A DNA stretch of 16,501 bases, from NCBI GenBank assembly GCA_964453155.1, contig CAYVQU010000119.1, forward strand, positions 1 through 16,501. Direction: 5' to 3'. Position numbers and translations under genes: made by a program. The notes beneath the pieces were generated by a model, which ran no database searches, was not told the DNA's origin, and worked only from the letters and a program-made list of their open reading frames with translations. This stretch comes from CAYVQU01 sp964453155. GTDB taxonomy: Bacteria > Chloroflexota > Anaerolineae > Anaerolineales > UBA11858. Below, piece by piece: positions 1 to 7,218 of the stretch (positions within the stretch are counted from its first letter, which is position 1; each line of letters begins with the position of its first letter).

Positions 1-65
1 TTACGAAAACCCTTGTCAACCTTTTCTCCCCCTAACTTCCGGGAATTGCTGAAGATATTCTGGGG

Positions 66-500
66 GTGATGGGCGCCTCAGTAACCCGGGTTGGCGAAAT
101 CGGGAGTGGTAATACTACTAAATTGGCCAATCAGATCATCGTGGCCTTGAATATCGCGGCCATGTCTGAGGCTCTGGTTCTGGCGACCAAAGCCGGCGTG
201 GACCCTGAAAAAGTTTATCAGGCAATTCGAGGTGGCTTAGCCGGCAGCACTGTCTTAGATGCCAAAGTCCCCCTGGCCTTAGAAGGAAATTTTAAACCTG
301 GTTTTCGGATCGAACTCCACATCAAAGATATGATGAATGCCTTGGAAACGGCGCATGAATTGGGCGTCCCCCTGCCGCTCTCTAGTCAAATAATGGAGTT
401 TATGCAAGCCCTTAAAGTTGATGGCAAAGCGGCTGATGACCACGGCGGTATTATCCAGTTTTATGAGAAACTCGCGAACATAGAAGTCCGGAAACAGTAA
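66..500 (+). CDS. garR: 2-hydroxy-3-oxopropionate (tartronate semialdehyde) reductase, C-terminal half; 5' end disrupted
   Basis: The 144 residues match the C-terminal helical domain of GarR-type beta-hydroxyacid dehydrogenases, which reduce tartronate semialdehyde to D-glycerate. Recognisable blocks are GEIGSGNTTKLANQ (with the catalytic-type Lys of the G-x-x-x-K-x-x-x-N motif), the IRGGLAGSTVLDAK segment and FKPGFRIELHIKDM, all close to what I recall of E. coli GarR. Family members are about 295 residues, so the N-terminal NADP-binding Rossmann domain is missing. The frame is open from position 36 only: a TAA stop lies in frame at 33-35, and the codons just after it (ending ILGVMG) still look homologous, so the break is a real stop or frameshift, or a sequence error, near position 30. 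A GTG at 66 and an ATG at 69 are possible starts but would yield only the C-terminal half. It fits functionally with the galactarate dehydratase downstream. Confidence 0.85.
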   Translation: MMGASVTRVGEIGSGNTTKLANQIIVALNIAAMSEALVLATKAGVDPEKVYQAIRGGLAGSTVLDAKVPLALEGNFKPGFRIELHIKDMMNALETAHELGVPLPLSSQIMEFMQALKVDGKAADDHGGIIQFYEKLANIEVRKQ

Positions 501-567
501 GAAAAAAACCAACTCTAGGATCGATTTTTCCCATTGGTCCTATCCGTAAATCGAGGAGTAAAAAACA

Positions 568-1572
568 ATGCGTTACACAAACTTAGGCAAGTCGAATTTA
601 AAGGTCAGCCGCATCTGTCTCGGTACGATGCACTTCGGAAATCGCACGACAGAAGAAGAAGCTTTCAAAATTATGGATCGCGCCCTGGACATGGGCATCA
701 ATTTCTGGGATACCGCGAACGTCTATAGCGGTCCCGGCGAGCTACGTGGTACCACCGAAGCCATCATCGGACGTTATTTCCAGGCGCACAAAGGCAGCCG
801 TCAGCGAGTGGTGTTAGCCACCAAGGTGAATGGGCCCATGGAGGATGTGGATGATCCCAATTTTGATCGCGGTATATCGGCGTATAAAGTGCGTAAACAC
901 GTCCACGATTCACTCACCCGCATGCAAACGGATCACATTGATCTCTACCAGGTGCATCATATTGACCGCACAATTACGGTTGAAGAATTCTGGAATACTT
1001 TCGACAACTTGATCGCTGATGGCAAGGTATTGTACATGGGCTCGAGTAATTTCCCCGGCTGGGGTCTGGTAAAATTTCAAGCCGCGGCCATGCAACGCGG
1101 TTCCTTGGGTCTGATCAGCGAACAGACGATGTACAGCTTGCTCTGCCGCTGGCCTGAAATCGAAGTTTTACCCGCCGCGCTGGATCTGGGTATCGGTGTT
1201 ATTCCATATATGCCCTTAGCCGGGGGGATTTTAACTGCCAAAGTGCAGTCAGAAGCGGGGTCGCGCACCGCCTCGGTAGAGAAAGAATACGGTATTCCGG
1301 TTGGCGGCGATCAAATAAAGTCCTATCAAGCCTTATGTAGCGATCTGGGTGAATCACCGGTTGCAGTGGCGCTGGCCTGGACCTTGGCACAACCGGCCGT
1401 ATCCTCGGCAATTGTTGGCATTCGCAAGCTGTCTCATCTGGATGATTTGGAGCGCGCCAGTGAACTTGAGCTTGATGAAGCAACGCTTGATCGGTTGAAC
1501 GAAATTTTCGACACCAACAAAGGGCGTCCTATTCGCACTTCAAAGCCTGCTCCAGAAGCATATGCTTGGTAA
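568..1572 (+). CDS. Aldo/keto reductase
   Basis: This 334-residue protein is a NAD(P)H-dependent aldo/keto reductase with a (beta/alpha)8 barrel, cytoplasmic, with no signal peptide. The AKR catalytic tetrad is visible: D48 and Y53 in FWDTANVYS, K86 in LATKV and H130 in LYQVHH. The N-terminal strand pattern (YTNLGKSNLKVSRICLGTM) and the GSSNFPGW block are also typical. The family reduces aldehydes or ketoses to alcohols, or runs the reverse; members near hexuronate genes often act on sugar or sugar-acid carbonyls, but the substrate cannot be read from the sequence. A GAGGAG ribosome binding site at 553-558 supports the ATG at 568. It lies 67 bp after the garR-like gene and 42 bp before the hydroxyacid dehydrogenase, so these three probably share a transcript. 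Confidence 0.9.
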   Translation: MRYTNLGKSNLKVSRICLGTMHFGNRTTEEEAFKIMDRALDMGINFWDTANVYSGPGELRGTTEAIIGRYFQAHKGSRQRVVLATKVNGPMEDVDDPNFDRGISAYKVRKHVHDSLTRMQTDHIDLYQVHHIDRTITVEEFWNTFDNLIADGKVLYMGSSNFPGWGLVKFQAAAMQRGSLGLISEQTMYSLLCRWPEIEVLPAALDLGIGVIPYMPLAGGILTAKVQSEAGSRTASVEKEYGIPVGGDQIKSYQALCSDLGESPVAVALAWTLAQPAVSSAIVGIRKLSHLDDLERASELELDEATLDRLNEIFDTNKGRPIRTSKPAPEAYAW

Positions 1573-1614
1573 TCGCATTCAGTTTTGATAGCCGCAGTAG
1601 TAAAAAAATAAATT

Positions 1615-2577
1615 ATGCCATATACAGTTTTGATTCCCCAGCCGATTGCGGAAGAAGGCAAAAACTTCCTGTGCGAACGAGGGTATGAGATAAAAATGGG
1701 CACCGGAGATACCGTTGATATCTTGAAAGCGGATGTTAAAGGCTGTGATGCGATTCTTATGAGAACGGCACAACTTCCAGCAGAAGTTTTAAAGGCCGAG
1801 AAACGGTTGAAAGTAATCGGCCGGCATGGTGTCGGCGTAGACAATATTGATCTGGATGCGGCCACCGAGTTGGGGATTTATGTGACCAACGCGCCGGAAT
1901 CAAATGCGAATACGGTGGCAGAACATGCCATTGGATTGATCAGCGCATGCGCTAAAAAGATCGCCTTCTTCGATCGCAAAACCCGCCAAGGGAACTTCGG
2001 TATTCGGGATCAAGTCCGCGGTATAGATTTGAAAGACAAAACTGTCGGAATCGTGGGATTTGGTGCCATCGGATCGTTTGTCGCGAAAAAAGCTTTCTAT
2101 GGTTTTGAGATGAATGTGATGGTTTACGATCCCTATATTGATAAGGAAAAATTGCCACCCGAAATCTCCCTGGCTGATTCTTGGGAAGCACTCTTTCAAA
2201 CGGCTGATTTTGTAACCCTACACCTTCCATCTACTCCGAAAACCAAAGAGCTGATTGGTTCTGCTGAGTTTGAATTGATGAAACCCACGGCTTATCTCAT
2301 CAATACGGCGCGCGGCGATATCGTAAATGAAGCTGAATTAATTATCGCCCTACAGAAAAGGGTAATTGCTGGAGCGGGTCTCGATGTCTTTGTACAGGAA
2401 CCACCAGCCAAAGATAATCCGCTGTTTCAATTGAATAATGTGATCCTAACCCCCCATAACGCAGCCTTAACCAAAGAATGTGCGATCAGGACCGCCATTC
2501 ATGCCGCGATGGGAATCGATGCCGTCCTTTCCGGTCGAAAACCCAAATGGCCAGTGAATGAGCCAAAACTGAATTAA
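1615..2577 (+). CDS. D-isomer specific 2-hydroxyacid dehydrogenase (phosphoglycerate dehydrogenase-like)
   Basis: The 320 residues show the full two-domain layout of NAD-dependent D-2-hydroxyacid dehydrogenases. The dinucleotide-binding motif GFGAIG is at residues 148-153, the acidic residue ending the second strand is D172, which points to NAD rather than NADP, and the catalytic triad is R233 (NTARGDIV), E262 (QEPP) and H281 (TPHNAA). It would interconvert a 2-keto acid and a D-2-hydroxy acid, such as hydroxypyruvate and glycerate or a sugar acid. Length is that of the short SerA-like or glyoxylate/hydroxypyruvate reductase class, with no ACT domain. There is no clear Shine-Dalgarno before the ATG. 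Next to garR-like and sugar-acid genes, a role in hydroxypyruvate/glycerate or aldonate metabolism is an inference. Confidence 0.9.
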   Translation: MPYTVLIPQPIAEEGKNFLCERGYEIKMGTGDTVDILKADVKGCDAILMRTAQLPAEVLKAEKRLKVIGRHGVGVDNIDLDAATELGIYVTNAPESNANTVAEHAIGLISACAKKIAFFDRKTRQGNFGIRDQVRGIDLKDKTVGIVGFGAIGSFVAKKAFYGFEMNVMVYDPYIDKEKLPPEISLADSWEALFQTADFVTLHLPSTPKTKELIGSAEFELMKPTAYLINTARGDIVNEAELIIALQKRVIAGAGLDVFVQEPPAKDNPLFQLNNVILTPHNAALTKECAIRTAIHAAMGIDAVLSGRKPKWPVNEPKLN

Positions 2578-2604
2578 CAAAAAGATATCAGCTTTGAAGT
2601 AAGA

Positions 2605-2702
2605 CTAGGCCGTGTTGACATTTGGTGATTTCTATAAGAAATGACCGATTTCAGAATTCGCTCATTTCTCCAGAGAAAATCTGAAATGTCAACACTACCT
2701 AG
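2605..2702. repeat. 98-bp near-perfect inverted repeat, MITE-like
   Basis: The ends are CTAGGCCGTGTTGACATTT (2605-2623) and its near complement ending ACTACCTAG at 2702, matching at all but two positions. The complementarity continues inward through GATTTCTATAAGAAATGA and TCATTTCTCCAGAGAAAATC, so about 40 nt on each side can pair around a roughly 16-nt centre. The outermost TA on each side could be a TA target duplication, as made by IS630/Tc1-type transposases. It has no coding capacity. It fills most of the gap between the hydroxyacid dehydrogenase and the Nudix gene. The alternative is a chromosomal long hairpin or terminator; there is no T-run at the end, which argues against an intrinsic terminator. 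Confidence 0.6.
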
Positions 2703-2724
2703 ATAGATCGCACAGAAAGAAAAA

Positions 2725-3228
2725 ATGATGAAATATTGCTCTGATTGTAGTACAGCCCTTGAAACACGAATGATCGAACGACAGCGAAAGTTTTGCCCTC
2801 AATGTCAACGAGTTTACTATGCCGGGTTGAAGGTAGGTGCTGGTGCGCTCATTGAGCAAAATGGATGCTTGCTGCTGATGCAAAGAACGATGTCAATGTT
2901 TCAAGGCAGTTGGAATATCCCAGCTGGTTACGTAGAAGTTGATGAACATCCCCTTGAGGCAGTTGTCCGCGAGACGTATGAAGAAACGGGATTGCGTGTT
3001 GAAGTAAAGGGTTTGGTGGATATCTATTTCTTTTCTAATGACCCCAGAGGGAATGGTATTCTCATCGTTTACGAGTGCAAACCTGTCGGGGGCGAACTGC
3101 AGGCTACCGAAGAGTCGATTAACCCAACGTATTTTCCAGCAGAGGATATACCGGAGAATCTGGCTGGTGGAGGGCATATTCAGGCTGTAGGTGCCTGGAA
3201 GAAGCGTATGCAAAACGATGGGAACTAA
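2725..3228 (+). CDS. Nudix hydrolase with N-terminal zinc ribbon
   Basis: The 167-residue protein starts with a zinc-ribbon (C5, C8, C24, C27) followed by a Nudix domain. The Nudix box is complete: G68, E74, R82-E83, E86-E87 and G89 fit G-x5-E-x7-R-E-U-x-E-E-x-G-U. Such proteins hydrolyse nucleoside diphosphates linked to another moiety, such as ADP-ribose or NADH; the zinc-ribbon plus Nudix layout recalls NudC, but this protein is much shorter and its substrate is unknown. Two ATG codons (2725 and 2728) are possible starts; the preceding AGAAAGA is a weak ribosome binding site. It is placed between sugar-acid genes with no evident pathway link and may be transcribed separately, since the long inverted repeat sits directly upstream. 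Confidence 0.9.
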   Translation: MMKYCSDCSTALETRMIERQRKFCPQCQRVYYAGLKVGAGALIEQNGCLLLMQRTMSMFQGSWNIPAGYVEVDEHPLEAVVRETYEETGLRVEVKGLVDIYFFSNDPRGNGILIVYECKPVGGELQATEESINPTYFPAEDIPENLAGGGHIQAVGAWKKRMQNDGN

Positions 3229-3337
3229 CCTAATCTTTCGTCTAAAGCCTGAACGCAATTTTTTGACCGTCGAACGGTATGGTGAAAAGAATTGGGAAAC
3301 CTGTTGTTCGAAATTAATTTAGTAGGATGATAGATAT
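3229..3337. other. Intergenic gap before the PfkB kinase
   Basis: This 109-bp gap holds a short dyad, ACCGT-CGA-ACGGT, at 3268-3280 that could be a small operator, preceded by TTGACC overlapping its left arm. AGGA at 3324-3327 is the likely ribosome binding site for the kinase starting at 3338. No convincing -10/-35 pair or terminator is seen. Confidence 0.3.
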
Positions 3338-4489
3338 ATGGAACAACAATCTTTACCGTACAATATTGTCGAAGATGATTTAAGCAATTTCCCCCCATCT
3401 ACCTTTGTCACTTTTGGCGAAACCATGGTCCGTGACACGCCAGCCGATCTAGAGCGCCCGGAACGCACCCGGTTAGTTCATCTTTCGATGGCTGGCAGCG
3501 AATATACCCTGGCGATGGGCCTCAGCCGCTTGGGAATCCCGGCCAGCTACATCACACGGGTACCAAACAATCCCTACGGGCTGGCTGTGCGCAGTATCGC
3601 CCGCGAAAACGGGATCTCCACAGACCATTTTGTCTGGGCACCCAAAACCGAACCCATAGGACGGTTGATTTACGAAATTGGGCGCACCCCCCGCAAAAAT
3701 AGCGGCGTTTATCAACGTATGTATTCCGCGGCTTCAAAATTGGATGCTGGCATGGTCGATTGGCAGGCGGCCCTAAAAAATACCCGTCTATTCCACACTT
3801 CTGGGATTACGTTTGGACTGGCCTATCATAGCAATTATGCCCGCAATTACAACTTGGAAGCTTTCAAAGAAGCCATGTCAGCCAAGCCGGATGATTGTCT
3901 AGTGGGGATGGACTTCAACTACCGCGCGACGCTGTGGTCAGCTGTGCAGTGCCGCACTGTGATGACCCCGATCATTTCTGAGAACATTGACATATTTATT
4001 ACCACGATCGAGGATATGGCCCGGCTTTACGAGATCGGTTGTGGGCAATACACGGCCAAACAAGTCGTGGATGGTGATATCGGACAGCTTGAAGATGGCG
4101 ATATTCAAACCTTTGCCCGAGCAGTGATGGAGATTTTCAATGTGAAACTTGTGGCGATCACCATTCGTTATCCTGATACGTTCGAACAACACCGCTGGGA
4201 GGCAGCTGCGATGGATCAGAATGGTAACTTCTTCCGCTCTCCGGCAGTTAAACCTATCACATTGCTCGATCGTTTGGGCGGAGGCGATACTTGGAATGCT
4301 GGATTCTATTACGGCTTATTGACCGATGGTTTCAATGCGACGGGCCTTACAAAAGGCGTACTGGTCGGCGATGCCGCCACGCGGATCAAACAAACTCTAA
4401 TGTTTGATTTACCAATTGTCGATAAAGCTGAAATTCAGGCCCTGCTGAAAGCCGATGCTTTGGGTGGTGGCAAGCGAACATCACGCTAA
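3338..4489 (+). CDS. PfkB-family sugar kinase, divergent 2-keto-3-deoxygluconokinase-like
   Basis: This 383-residue ribokinase/PfkB-fold protein resembles KDG kinases: FGETM at 26-30, a MDFNYRATLW block at 191-200 (compare D-x-N-x-R-x-x-L-W of KDG kinases) and the C-terminal anion-hole signature GGGDTWNAGF with the catalytic base D317. It carries about 22 extra residues at the N-terminus. The substrate-side motif that reads YGGGEANVA in the KDG kinase at 8695 is here MAGSEYTLA, so the sugar pocket differs and the substrate may not be KDG. The gene is followed after 13 bp by an Eda-type aldolase and then garD, suggesting that kinase and aldolase act in one route. A phosphorylated ketodeoxy-sugar acid or glycerate as product are both guesses. 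Confidence 0.85.
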   Translation: MEQQSLPYNIVEDDLSNFPPSTFVTFGETMVRDTPADLERPERTRLVHLSMAGSEYTLAMGLSRLGIPASYITRVPNNPYGLAVRSIARENGISTDHFVWAPKTEPIGRLIYEIGRTPRKNSGVYQRMYSAASKLDAGMVDWQAALKNTRLFHTSGITFGLAYHSNYARNYNLEAFKEAMSAKPDDCLVGMDFNYRATLWSAVQCRTVMTPIISENIDIFITTIEDMARLYEIGCGQYTAKQVVDGDIGQLEDGDIQTFARAVMEIFNVKLVAITIRYPDTFEQHRWEAAAMDQNGNFFRSPAVKPITLLDRLGGGDTWNAGFYYGLLTDGFNATGLTKGVLVGDAATRIKQTLMFDLPIVDKAEIQALLKADALGGGKRTSR

Positions 4490-4502
4490 AAAATGGAGCA
4501 GC

Positions 4503-5150
4503 ATGAATAAATGCGCAAAACTAAATCTGATTCGTGAAACTGGCATCATCGCCATTATGCGGGCCAAATCATCTGAACAATTGATTGCCGCAGCAGATGC
4601 CATCAAAGCGGGCGGTGTGCGCGTTATCGAAGTGACCATGACCACCCCAGGGGCTTTGGGCGTTATCGAAGCAGCTAAAGCGCGCTATGGCGATGATGTT
4701 TTTTTCGGCGCGGGCAGCGTTTTGGATCCCGAAACTGCCCGGGCGGCTATTTTAGCTGGGGCTGATTTTATTGTTGCCCCGACTCTCAAGTTAGAGATGG
4801 TCGCGCTGTGCAAGCGTTACAGCATCCCCGTGATGCCCGGCTGTTATTCACCGACAGAGGCCCTCACTGCCTGGGAAGCCGGGGCCGATATGGTTAAGCT
4901 CTTTCCGGCTAGTTTTGGGGGTGCAGACTTAGTCAAGGCCATTCTGGCTCCCCTGCCTCATCTAGAAATTGTTCCTGTTGGGGGCGTCAATTTGGATACC
5001 GCGGCCGATTTTATCCGCAAAGGGGCCGCAGCCCTTGGGGTGGGCAGCAATCTGGTCAATCAAAAGCTTTTAGATGCCGGGGATTTGGATGAATTGACTC
5101 AACGGGCAATAGCTTTTATTGCTGAAGTCCAAAAAGGGAGGGAAGGTTGA
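4503..5150 (+). CDS. eda: KDPG/KHG aldolase family protein (copy 1)
   Basis: A class I aldolase of the 2-keto-3-deoxy-6-phosphogluconate/4-hydroxy-2-oxoglutarate type, 215 residues from the ATG at 4503, the usual family length. Key residues are the Schiff-base lysine K132 (DMVKLFPAS), E43 (VIEVT), the GAGSVL loop with S72 and the phosphate-binding PVGGV and GVGSNL segments. The position of E. coli Eda R49 is a threonine (T47) here, as it is non-arginine in DgoA-like enzymes, so the exact substrate may differ from KDPG. A longer start at 4455 would overlap the kinase gene; 4503 is preferred because GGAG (4495-4498) precedes it and the protein then starts like its family. Only 4 bp separate its stop from the garD start. 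Confidence 0.88.
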   Translation: MNKCAKLNLIRETGIIAIMRAKSSEQLIAAADAIKAGGVRVIEVTMTTPGALGVIEAAKARYGDDVFFGAGSVLDPETARAAILAGADFIVAPTLKLEMVALCKRYSIPVMPGCYSPTEALTAWEAGADMVKLFPASFGGADLVKAILAPLPHLEIVPVGGVNLDTAADFIRKGAAALGVGSNLVNQKLLDAGDLDELTQRAIAFIAEVQKGREG

Positions 5151-5154
5151 TCGC

Positions 5155-6687
5155 GTGAGCAGTAAAGTCATCAAAATAACCGAATTGGACAATGTCGGAG
5201 TAATTCTGAGTGCGCGAGGATTGCCAAAGGGTACCGAAATTAATCACGGAATTAGGTTGGTAGAAGATATTCCGATGGGCCATAAAGTAGCTCTTGCTGC
5301 AATTGATGTTGGCAGTGAAATAATCAGGTATGGAAAGGTTATTGGATATGCAAAATGCTCTCTAGACCCAGGTGAATGGGTACAGGGATCAAAAATCAAA
5401 GTTCCTGTGGCACCTGCTCTTGATTCAATCCCAATGCCCGAAAAAAAGAAAATCAACATCTCGCCTTTAGCGGGCAATACTTTTATGGGATACCGCAATC
5501 CTGACGGTAGTGTGGGAACCAAAAACTTACTGGGAATTATGGCCAGTGTGCAATGTGTCGCGGGGCTGGCAAGGCATGTTGAGGAGATAATTAGACAGGA
5601 CCTCTTACCAAAGTATCCCAATGTGGATGAGGTGATTGCTCTTAACCATACATATGGTTGTGGCGTGGCAATTGAGGCTCCAGGTTCCGAAATACCCATC
5701 CGGACAATTCAAAATATCGCCCAAAACCCGAACTTTGGCGGTCAAGTGTTAGTAATCGGGCTAGGTTGTGAAAAACTTCAACCCGAAAGGCTGATAACAG
5801 AAGACCTGGTTGATAATTATTTCTTTTGGGATCAATTCAGAATGCAGGCTGAAACCAATCACGGTTTTGATGAAATGGTCCAAGGCATTATGGTGAAGGC
5901 CGAGAATATTCTAAAGAAGTTGAATATGCGTAAAAGGGAAAAGTGCCCCACATCTGAATTAGTTGTTGGTTTACAGTGTGGTGGCAGTGATGCATTTTCG
6001 GGGGTTACTGCGAATCCGGTGGTGGGATTTGCTGCCGACTTGATTGTCCGGGCTGGCGGCAGTGTCATATTTTCTGAAGTCACCGAAGTCAGAGATGCGG
6101 CTGAATCATTGGTAGCACGGGCGGAAAATGACGAAGTCGGAAATGCGTTGATTGATGAGATGAATTGGTACGATCAATATCTTCAACAAGGACGAGTTGA
6201 TCGCAGTGCAAATACAACCCCTGGAAATAGAGAAGGTGGTATCAGTAATATCATCGAAAAGGCTTTAGGCTCAATCGCCAAATCGGGTACTAGTCCAATT
6301 GTAGATGTTTTGAGACCCGGAGAACAATTACGAAAGAAGGGTTTGACCTTCGCGTCAACACCTGCCAGCGATTTTGTGAGTGGTACCTTGCAAGTTGCCG
6401 CGGGGATGAATATGCATGTTTTTACGACGGGGCGAGGAACGCCATATGGGCTCTCAATGGTGCCGGTGATAAAAATCGGTTCCAATACCCCATTGAGCCA
6501 ACGTTGGTTTGATTTAATTGATTTTGATGCTGGGCCGGTCGCCAGTGGAAAAAAAACAATCGCAGAGTTAGGTTGGGAGCTATTTCACTTGATACTGGAG
6601 GTTGCCAGTGGCAATAAGCAAGTAGCCTGCGACAAATTGAAGCTGTACAATGACCTAGTTTTGTTCAATCCCGGACCACTAACTTAG
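5155..6687 (+). CDS. garD: Galactarate dehydratase
   Basis: About 510 residues from the GTG at 5155. It has an N-terminal SAF-like domain (residues about 4-85, with LDNVGVIL and IPMGHKVAL) followed by the UxaA/GarD catalytic part. Blocks nearly identical to what I recall of E. coli GarD include ALNHTYGCGVAI (HTYGCG 165-170), VIGLGCEKLQPERL (C205), QCGGSDAFSGVTANP (274-288), FSEVTEVRDA, ALGSIAKSG and FTTGRGTPYGL. This favours GarD over altronate dehydratase UxaA. The enzyme dehydrates galactarate to 5-keto-4-deoxy-D-glucarate with a metal cofactor. The purine-rich GGGAGGGAAGG before the GTG decides the start; a TTG at 5119 overlapping the aldolase gene is less likely. By eye it is more A/T rich at third positions than the aldolase before it, so it may have a separate history. 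Confidence 0.93.
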   Translation: MSSKVIKITELDNVGVILSARGLPKGTEINHGIRLVEDIPMGHKVALAAIDVGSEIIRYGKVIGYAKCSLDPGEWVQGSKIKVPVAPALDSIPMPEKKKINISPLAGNTFMGYRNPDGSVGTKNLLGIMASVQCVAGLARHVEEIIRQDLLPKYPNVDEVIALNHTYGCGVAIEAPGSEIPIRTIQNIAQNPNFGGQVLVIGLGCEKLQPERLITEDLVDNYFFWDQFRMQAETNHGFDEMVQGIMVKAENILKKLNMRKREKCPTSELVVGLQCGGSDAFSGVTANPVVGFAADLIVRAGGSVIFSEVTEVRDAAESLVARAENDEVGNALIDEMNWYDQYLQQGRVDRSANTTPGNREGGISNIIEKALGSIAKSGTSPIVDVLRPGEQLRKKGLTFASTPASDFVSGTLQVAAGMNMHVFTTGRGTPYGLSMVPVIKIGSNTPLSQRWFDLIDFDAGPVASGKKTIAELGWELFHLILEVASGNKQVACDKLKLYNDLVLFNPGPLT

Positions 6688-6749
6688 CAATTCCCCACCC
6701 GCGCGAGTATCACCTCCATGCCAGAGAGACAGCGCCCAGGTACAACCGT

Positions 6750-6876
6750 TTATGTTCCGGAGAGTAGCTCTAGATGTTGGCAGAATTTTTGTCAATCAAA
6801 AGTTGTTAGATGCCAACGATCTGATGACCAGACACGTAGGGCAACAGCACTTACTTCTGAAGTCCATAAAGGTTAA
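6750..6876 (+). pseudogene. Decayed 3' fragment of an eda-like aldolase gene
   Basis: Positions 6772-6876 align with the 3' end of the upstream aldolase gene. The shared runs GTCAATCAAAAG (6791; also 5055), TTAGATGCC (6806; also 5070) and CTGAAGTCCA (6857; also 5122) keep almost the same spacing, with a net one-base change, and both end AAGG..GGTT(A/G)A. In one frame the remnant still reads FVNQKLLDAND, matching LVNQKLLDAGD of the intact copy. Weaker similarity extends left to about 6750. The rest of the gene is missing. The simplest reading is a partial duplication or a once complete aldolase gene downstream of garD that has been lost. Confidence 0.7.
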
Positions 6877-6882
6877 GACTAG

Positions 6883-7218
6883 ATGAAATTAAATCATTAC
6901 TTTTATAACAATAAAATTCCACTAGAAGGCTTAGGAAATGGTGTAAAACGAAAAGTATTGGCCTATCACGAAAACCTGATGATGGTTGAAGTTCACTTTG
7001 AAAAAGGCGCGGTGGGTGAAATTCATTCCCATCCCCATGAGCAAATCACCTATGTCCTAGAAGGTGAATTTGAGTTCGATATTGATGGTCAAAAGCAAGT
7101 TGTAAAAGCCGGGGACTCGATGTTCAAGGAATCGAACGTGCTTCATGGGACAATCTGCTTGAAAAAAGGGCGCTTATTGGATGTTTTCTCCCCCCATCGC
7201 GAAGACTTTCTAGAATGA
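6883..7218 (+). CDS. kdgF: Cupin-fold unsaturated uronate converting protein KdgF
   Basis: The 111-residue protein is a single small beta-barrel cupin. Metal ligands are visible as H48 and H50 in IHSHPHEQ, Q54, and H88 in VLHG. The C-terminal LLDVFSPHREDFL segment (D100, F102, R106) is a hallmark of KdgF, and the full length agrees with the family at about 110 residues. KdgF opens the 4,5-unsaturated uronates released by pectate or alginate lyases and unsaturated glycosidases, yielding 5-keto-4-deoxyuronate (DKI) in the cytoplasm. AAAGG at 6868-6872 serves as ribosome binding site. It overlaps the next gene by 4 bp (ATGA), so the two are translationally coupled. It probably begins the operon running to 13355. 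Confidence 0.88.
   Translation: MKLNHYFYNNKIPLEGLGNGVKRKVLAYHENLMMVEVHFEKGAVGEIHSHPHEQITYVLEGEFEFDIDGQKQVVKAGDSMFKESNVLHGTICLKKGRLLDVFSPHREDFLE

Noticed and set aside
1434..1865. Minus-strand open frame of 143 codons across the aldo/keto reductase end and the dehydrogenase start
   Set aside because: It lies opposite two well-supported genes, is rich in low-complexity serine and has no recognisable domain.
2611..2646. TTGACA in the inverted repeat as a -35 box for the Nudix gene
   Set aside because: The best -10-like word (TATAAG) lies only 12 nt away, too close, and the motif recurs in the opposite arm as part of the terminal repeat.
4455..4502. Longer N-terminus for the first aldolase (start at 4455)
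   Set aside because: It would overlap the kinase gene by 35 bp, adds residues not seen in the family and lacks a ribosome binding site; GGAG supports 4503.
5244..5699. Minus-strand open frame of 151 codons inside garD
   Set aside because: garD on the other strand is strongly conserved over this whole stretch, so this is an antisense shadow.
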